Assembly (NCBI GenBank): GCA_031267205.1
Contig: JAIRZN010000144.1
Location: 1 to 10,960 of the forward strand
DNA length: 10,960 nucleotides
From: Tannerellaceae bacterium
Lineage (GTDB): Bacteria; Bacteroidota; Bacteroidia; Bacteroidales; Tannerellaceae
Direction of reading: 5' to 3'
The notes under the pieces are model-generated. The model was not told the DNA's origin, ran no database searches, and saw only the letters and a list, made by a program, of their open reading frames with translations. Positions within the stretch are counted from its first letter, which is position 1, and each line of letters starts with the position of its first letter. Positions 7,444-10,960 of this stretch are shown here, in pieces. A program made the translations under genes and the position numbers.

Positions 7444-8401
7444 ACAAATAGCATACAGCATCCTCACATGCTGCCTGATAGGAACAACGGCCTACATACT
7501 CAGTAGTTTCCGGGATTCGGGAAGCACACTGGAAGAACGGCCTTTAGTATCGTCAATGACCGTCTCGCCCGAGACGCCTTCCAACGTCTCCTTCTGCGGA
7601 AAATCCGTCGACATCACACGCTATCAAATGCACGAGGCCTTCGACAGGGAATTAAGCAGCTTCGTGTATTTTCACTCCACCACACTCTTACTCCTCAAAC
7701 GAGCCAACCGTTACTTCCCTGTTATCGAACCGATATTGAAGAAGAACGGAATCCCCGACGACTTCAAATACCTTGCCGTCATCGAAAGTCACCTCGACCC
7801 GCGCGTCTCCTCGCCGGCGCGAGCCGTAGGAATGTGGCAATTCCTCGAAAGCACCGCCCGGCAATACGGACTGACCGTCGCTGCTACCGTAGACGAACGC
7901 TGTAACGTCGAAAAATCAACCCTCGCCGCCTGCAAATACCTGACGGACGCCTACCGGAAATACGGCGACTGGCTAAGCGTCGCCGCAGCCTACAACGCCG
8001 GCATGGGACGCATCAGCAGCGAACTGGGACAGCAAAAGGCCGACAACGCGCTCGACCTGTGGTTAGTGGAAGAAACATCGCGTTACCCCTACCGCATAAT
8101 GGCCATCAAACAGATATTTGAAAATCCCTACCGCTACGGATTCGTGCTCGCCGCACGTAATTTGTATAAACCGATGCAAAGCAAAAGCATCTCAGTATCT
8201 ACCGACATCGCAGACCTGGCAACCTTCGCCGGCAAATATCACATAACATATGCCGACCTCAAACGCTTCAACCCATGGCTCAGAGACCGTAAACTAATCA
8301 CAAGCGGCAAAACATACACCATCTGCATCCCCGAAGAAGACGACCTCTACTACCGCCAACCCAACACCTACGTACACGACCCCCGCTGGGTCGTAAACTA
8401 A
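7418..8401 (+). CDS. Membrane-anchored MltD-like lytic transglycosylase with C-terminal LysM-like segment
   Basis: This 327-residue protein probably cleaves the glycan chains of peptidoglycan to form 1,6-anhydro ends, as SLT/MltD-type enzymes do. A single hydrophobic segment (about 11-31) after a short basic start acts as an uncleaved anchor or signal. The SLT domain spans about 95-235: YLAVIESHLDPRV contains the expected catalytic Glu123, followed by ARAVGMWQF (135-142) and AAYNAGMGRI (190-199), all hallmark motifs. A segment at about 258-305, ending ITSGKTYTICIP, resembles a degenerate LysM module. The start at 7418 overlaps the upstream cargo gene by 26 bases in another frame; it gives a good anchor sequence. 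With the LysM-binding protein divergently encoded nearby, the neighbourhood is strongly about the cell wall. Confidence 0.9.
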   Translation: MHKTIVSNRQIAYSILTCCLIGTTAYILSSFRDSGSTLEERPLVSSMTVSPETPSNVSFCGKSVDITRYQMHEAFDRELSSFVYFHSTTLLLLKRANRYFPVIEPILKKNGIPDDFKYLAVIESHLDPRVSSPARAVGMWQFLESTARQYGLTVAATVDERCNVEKSTLAACKYLTDAYRKYGDWLSVAAAYNAGMGRISSELGQQKADNALDLWLVEETSRYPYRIMAIKQIFENPYRYGFVLAARNLYKPMQSKSISVSTDIADLATFAGKYHITYADLKRFNPWLRDRKLITSGKTYTICIPEEDDLYYRQPNTYVHDPRWVVN

Positions 8402-8446
8402 CGCAATACTCTCTAAGAATAATCTGGGCGAAGGCAGGGAGGAAGC

Positions 8447-8481
8447 AAAAAAGAATATCCGCTGTTACAGCGGATATTCTT
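8447..8481 (-). terminator. Intrinsic terminator of cysK spanning its stop codon
   Basis: Positions 8451-8464 and 8468-8481 form a perfect 14-base inverted repeat around a three-base loop. On the minus strand the loop (8467-8465) is the cysK stop codon TAA, and the hairpin is followed by six T residues (8452-8447), the first two of them within the stem. The upstream arm encodes the last codons of cysK. On the plus strand the same hairpin lies 49 bases after the lytic transglycosylase stop but is followed only by TTCTTC, so it may work weakly in that direction too. Confidence 0.85.
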
Positions 8482-9412
8482 CAAAAGCGTAAAGAACAGT
8501 AGACAAATACCTCTCGCCCGTGTCGGGGAGAAGCGCAACAATTAACTTTCCTTCATTCTCCGGCAGGCGCGCCAGCTCTGTTGCGGCGAAGGCTGCGGCG
8601 CCGGAGGAGATGCCTACTAAAAGGCCTTCCTCGCGGGCGAGCTCGCGGCTGGTGCGTATGGCGTCGTCGTTAGCGACTTGCAGTATTTGGTCGACTACGT
8701 TGCCGTCGTATATCTTTGGGACAAAGCCGGCGCCTATTCCCTGAATTTTGTGGGGGCCGGGCTTGCCGCCGGAGAGCACGGGCGAATCGGCGGGCTCGAC
8801 GGCTACGATTTGCACGCCGGGGTTGAGCGCCTTGAGTATCTCGCCGACGCCTGTCACGGTTCCGCCCGTTCCGACACCGCTGACGAAGATGTCGACAAGC
8901 CCGTCCGTATCGTCCCATATCTCGCGCGCCGTCGTTTGCCTGTGTATTTCAGGATTGGCCGGGTTCTCGAACTGCTGGAGGATTATGGAACCGGGCGTTT
9001 CCTGTTGGATTTCTATGGCCCGTGCTACGGCGCCCTTCATGCCCTCGCCGCCTGGCGTGAGGACGAGATTAGCTCCGAGGGCCTTTAGGAGGTTGCGGCG
9101 TTCGATGCTCATCGTTTCCGGCATCGTAAGGATGAGTTTATAGCCTTTGGCGGCGGATACGAAGGCGAGGCCGACGCCTGTGTTGCCGCTTGTAGGCTCG
9201 ATGATTGTGGAGCCGGTCTTGAGGAGGCCTTTTTCCTCGGCGTCAGTCACCATAGCGAGCGCGATGCGGTCTTTTACGCTGCCGGCGGGGTTGAAGTACT
9301 CAAGCTTGCCGATGAGGCGCGCTTTGAGTCCCTTGTGCAGGTTGTAATTTGTGAGCTCCAGCAAGGGCGTGTTGCCGATGAGGTCTGTGAGTTGTTTTGA
9401 AATTTTCCCCAT
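8465..9412 (-). CDS. cysK: Cysteine synthase A (O-acetylserine sulfhydrylase)
   Basis: This 315-residue cytoplasmic enzyme uses pyridoxal phosphate to convert O-acetylserine and sulfide to cysteine and acetate. The cofactor lysine is Lys47 in NPAGSVKDRIA (41-51). The substrate loop TSGNTG is at 74-79, the cofactor phosphate loop GTGGT at 181-185, and GISSGAA (267-273) supplies the serine near the pyridine ring. The sequence is full length and typical for CysK, with no extra regulatory domain, which argues against cystathionine beta-synthase. The ATG at 9412 gives the normal start. It is divergent from metK across a 369-base intergenic region and convergent with the lytic transglycosylase. A weak promoter and an overlapping palindrome lie upstream (9449-9492). 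Confidence 0.95.
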   Translation of the reverse strand: MGKISKQLTDLIGNTPLLELTNYNLHKGLKARLIGKLEYFNPAGSVKDRIALAMVTDAEEKGLLKTGSTIIEPTSGNTGVGLAFVSAAKGYKLILTMPETMSIERRNLLKALGANLVLTPGGEGMKGAVARAIEIQQETPGSIILQQFENPANPEIHRQTTAREIWDDTDGLVDIFVSGVGTGGTVTGVGEILKALNPGVQIVAVEPADSPVLSGGKPGPHKIQGIGAGFVPKIYDGNVVDQILQVANDDAIRTSRELAREEGLLVGISSGAAAFAATELARLPENEGKLIVALLPDTGERYLSTVLYAFEEYPL

Positions 9413-9448
9413 GATAAATCCGATTTAGATGATTAATATCCGATGCTG

Positions 9449-9479
9449 TAAAGGTAACCTGCCGCCGCGTGCGATGAAA
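9449..9479 (-). promoter_or_regulatory. Candidate cysK promoter
   Basis: On the minus strand, 9456-9449 reads TACCTTTA, seven of eight bases of TAnnTTTG. TTTC at 9479-9476 is three of four bases of the -33 box, at exactly 19 bases spacing. The leader would be about 30 bases. The match is imperfect in both boxes, so the call is moderate. Confidence 0.35.
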
Positions 9480-9492
9480 TACCCTTCGCACG
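9468..9492. repeat. Inverted repeat over the cysK -33 region
   Basis: CGTGCGA (9468-9474) and TCGCACG (9486-9492) are perfect 7-base inverted arms separated by 11 bases. The centre falls at 9480, beside the candidate cysK -33 box, so an operator for a dimeric regulator is one reading and a chance hairpin another. The stretch from 9494 to about 9607, between this repeat and the metK promoter, shows nothing else that I can name. Confidence 0.4.
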
Positions 9493-9607
9493 GTATATTT
9501 ACGGGGCAGCTCCTAAGAATGCCAACGCGCAGGCTGTATTGTCGCGCCTGGGGGTGCGGTTGTGCGGGATTGCGCCGAGAGGGAAGCGTGGGAGGTTCCT
9601 GAAAATT

Positions 9608-9638
9608 GTTGCGTATTAAATTATTATTTCTACATTTG
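9608..9638 (+). promoter_or_regulatory. Bacteroidota-type promoter of metK
   Basis: TACATTTG at 9631-9638 is an exact -7 element and GTTG at 9608-9611 matches three of four -33 bases with 19 bases between. This is one of the two best promoter matches in the window. Transcription from about 9645 would place the whole SAM-II-like fold at the very start of a leader of roughly 137 bases. Confidence 0.65.
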
Positions 9639-9650
9639 CAATCGAAGAAT

Positions 9651-9706
9651 TGATGTGGAAAGATTTGTATCGCTTGCAACCACAGGAAAAAATGCTAAAA
9701 ACAATG
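9651..9706 (+). promoter_or_regulatory. SAM-II-like riboswitch aptamer in the metK leader
   Basis: The RNA can form an H-type pseudoknot. Stem P1 pairs UGUGG (9654-9658) with CCACA (9680-9684). The loop contains GAUUU (9662-9666) and ends UUGCA (9674-9678). After P1 comes an A-rich strand with AUGCUAAAAA (9692-9701). The pseudoknot pairs UUGU (9665-9668) with ACAA (9701-9704). The order of elements and the short conserved strings match what I recall of the SAM-II aptamer (GAUUU, UUGCA, then GCUAAAAA), while P1 itself differs in sequence but still pairs. SAM-II binds S-adenosylmethionine and normally blocks ribosome access. The downstream gene is metK, which makes that ligand, so feedback control fits well. 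SAM-V shares this core and is an alternative label. The identity is from memory of the consensus, not from a covariance search. Confidence 0.75.
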
Positions 9707-9778
9707 TTCCTCCCGCGGCCTGTGTATCCAATCCATCGTTCCATTTTCGATTCATTACTACAAACTAAATTCTTATAA
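9692..9778 (+). CDS. Possible 28-codon leader reading frame before metK
   Basis: An ATG inside the aptamer (9692-9694) opens a frame of 28 codons ending at TAA 9776-9778. It is in the same frame as metK and stops three bases before the metK ATG. A second in-frame ATG at 9704 lies at the 3' edge of the pseudoknot. The peptide begins MLKTMFLPRPVYP and resembles nothing I know; it is not rich in Met or Cys. It could be a translated leader that couples riboswitch state to metK translation, or simply chance. No coding statistics can be drawn from so short a frame. Confidence 0.25.
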   Translation: MLKTMFLPRPVYPIHRSIFDSLLQTKFL

Positions 9779-9781
9779 GTA

Positions 9782-10960
9782 ATGAGTTATTTATTTACCT
9801 CCGAATCGGTGTCTGAAGGACACCCCGATAAAGTAGCCGACCAAATATCGGATGCTTTGCTGGATGAGTTTCTCGCGCATGACAGAAACTCCAAAGTTGC
9901 TTGCGAAACGCTTGTCACAACCGGACAGGTTGTGCTCGCAGGAGAAGTAAAATCAAGCGCCTACGTCGACGTACAGGAAGTAGCGCGTAACGTGATCAGA
10001 AAGATCGGCTATACCAAAAGCGAGTACCAGTTTGAAGCTAATTCATGCGGCATATTTTCCGCAATACATGAACAGAGCGGCGACATCAACCGTGGCGTCG
10101 AGCGCAACGATCCTTACAACCAGGGGGCCGGCGACCAGGGAATGATGTTCGGCTACGCTACCGTGGAAACGGATAATTTTATGCCGCTCGCCCTCGACCT
10201 CTCGCATAGCCTGCTACTCGAACTTGCCTCTATCCGCAAGAACGAGCCGGAGCTCATGCCTTATCTGCGGCCGGACGCCAAGAGCCAGGTGACAATCGAA
10301 TACGAAGATTGCGGTACGCCGCGGCGCATAGACACGATCGTTATCTCGACGCAGCATGACGAGTTTATCCTGCCCCTCGAAATCAGCCAGGACGAGGCCG
10401 ACAGGGCGATGCAACAGCGCATAGCCGACGATGTGAAGGCTATTCTCGTCCCGCACGTCAAAGCTCAATATCCGCCGAAGGTCAGGGACTTGTTCGACGA
10501 CAAGATTATATATCATGTCAACCCGACGGGCAAGTTTGTCATCGGAGGGCCGCATGGCGATACAGGACTGACGGGCCGCAAGATAATTGTCGATACTTAC
10601 GGCGGCAAGGGGGCGCACGGCGGCGGGGCTTTTTCAGGCAAAGACCCCTCGAAGGTGGACCGCTCCGCTGCTTATGCCGCGCGCCACATCGCCAAGAACC
10701 TGGTAGCCGCCGGCGTCGCCGACGAGGCTCTGGTGCAGGTTTCCTACGCCATCGGCGTGGCGCAGCCGATGAATATATTCGTAAACACCTTCGGGCGTTC
10801 GCACGTTGACATGACCGACGGCGAGATAGCCGGAAAAACCGGACAATTATTCGACATGCGCCCCAAAGCAATTGAGGATCGCCTCAAGCTGCGCAACCCT
10901 ATCTATTCTGAGACTGCCTCTTACGGGCACATGGGACGCCGGCCGGAGATGGTGACGAAG
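9782..10960 (+). CDS. metK: S-adenosylmethionine synthetase (methionine adenosyltransferase), 3' end beyond window
   Basis: The frame is open from the ATG at 9782 to the last base, giving 393 residues without a stop, so the gene is cut by the window edge; related enzymes suggest a few dozen residues are missing. The cytoplasmic enzyme makes S-adenosylmethionine from methionine and ATP. Signature motifs are all intact: SEGHPDKVADQISD (11-24) with the expected catalytic His14 and metal-binding Asp16, GAGDQGMMFGYA (115-126), the phosphate-loop region GGPHGDTGLTGRK (255-267), and GGGAFSGKDP (280-289) with Lys287. The start matches the usual MSYLFTSESV N terminus. A consensus promoter and a SAM-II-like leader precede it, so feedback control by its own product is likely. 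Confidence 0.97.
   Translation, partial: MSYLFTSESVSEGHPDKVADQISDALLDEFLAHDRNSKVACETLVTTGQVVLAGEVKSSAYVDVQEVARNVIRKIGYTKSEYQFEANSCGIFSAIHEQSGDINRGVERNDPYNQGAGDQGMMFGYATVETDNFMPLALDLSHSLLLELASIRKNEPELMPYLRPDAKSQVTIEYEDCGTPRRIDTIVISTQHDEFILPLEISQDEADRAMQQRIADDVKAILVPHVKAQYPPKVRDLFDDKIIYHVNPTGKFVIGGPHGDTGLTGRKIIVDTYGGKGAHGGGAFSGKDPSKVDRSAAYAARHIAKNLVAAGVADEALVQVSYAIGVAQPMNIFVNTFGRSHVDMTDGEIAGKTGQLFDMRPKAIEDRLKLRNPIYSETASYGHMGRRPEMVTK

Noticed and set aside
8678..9143. Two plus-strand frames of about 130 codons opposite cysK
   Set aside because: They overlap the conserved cysK catalytic motifs on the other strand and encode low-complexity Gly/Ala/Pro-rich sequence.
9530..9550. Short inverted repeat CAGGC / GCCTG in the cysK-metK intergenic region
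   Set aside because: The arms are only 5 bases with an 11-base gap and no associated promoter or U-tract, within chance expectation.
9425..9768. Small open frames (63-84 codons) in the cysK-metK intergenic region, both strands
   Set aside because: They cover the predicted promoters and the riboswitch, have unusual composition, and show no family resemblance.
9640..9781. SAM-I (S-box) or SMK-box riboswitch as an alternative for the metK leader
   Set aside because: The GCAACC and UGCUAA strings recall SAM-I, but the P1-P4 four-way junction, the AGAG and GAGGGA blocks and a closing stem are absent; the compact pseudoknot fits SAM-II better.

Overview
The window looks like a chromosomal segment of a member of the Bacteroidales (phylum Bacteroidota). 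The evidence is consistent across the window: a lipoprotein BamD of the Bacteroidota type, a divergent 110-residue RNA polymerase omega-like protein, a DUF4293 membrane protein, a PorT-family beta-barrel, a secreted protein ending in a CHU_C-type (type B) type IX secretion sorting domain, no clear Shine-Dalgarno sequences, and several copies of the Bacteroidota -7 promoter element TAnnTTTG. Genus cannot be fixed by eye. A type IX secretion cargo would fit Tannerella-, Porphyromonas-, Paludibacter- or Dysgonomonas-like lineages. No mobile element, CRISPR array, tRNA or rRNA was seen.

Layout. (1) Positions 1-3550, plus strand: a promoter, a phenylacetate-CoA ligase-like enzyme (paaK), a tandem ACT-domain protein, then a second promoter and the block bamD - omega-like - DUF4293. 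(2) Positions 3553-6041, minus strand: a two-gene unit made of a protein with three LysM domains fused to a type 1 periplasmic-binding domain, coupled through TAATG to a PorT-family barrel. (3) Positions 6121-8401, plus strand, divergent from region 2: a type IX secretion cargo protein overlapping by 26 bases a membrane-anchored MltD-like lytic transglycosylase. (4) Positions 8465-9412, minus strand: cysteine synthase cysK, closed by a strong terminator whose loop is the cysK stop codon. (5) Positions 9600-10960, plus strand: metK (S-adenosylmethionine synthetase), cut by the window end, with a near-consensus promoter and a leader of about 140 bases.

How the genes fit together. Regions 2 and 3 form a cell-envelope cluster: peptidoglycan binding, peptidoglycan cleavage, an outer-membrane barrel and an exported surface protein share one divergent promoter region of about 80 bases. 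BamD in region 1 belongs to outer-membrane assembly as well. Regions 4 and 5 are a divergent sulfur amino-acid pair, cysteine synthesis and SAM synthesis.

The most notable element is the metK leader. It can fold into an H-type pseudoknot closely resembling the SAM-II riboswitch core (stem 9654-9658 with 9680-9684, pseudoknot 9665-9668 with 9701-9704). The 3' strand of the aptamer stem can instead pair with 9719-9724, which looks like a switching element. A 28-codon leader reading frame starts inside the aptamer and ends three bases before the metK start.
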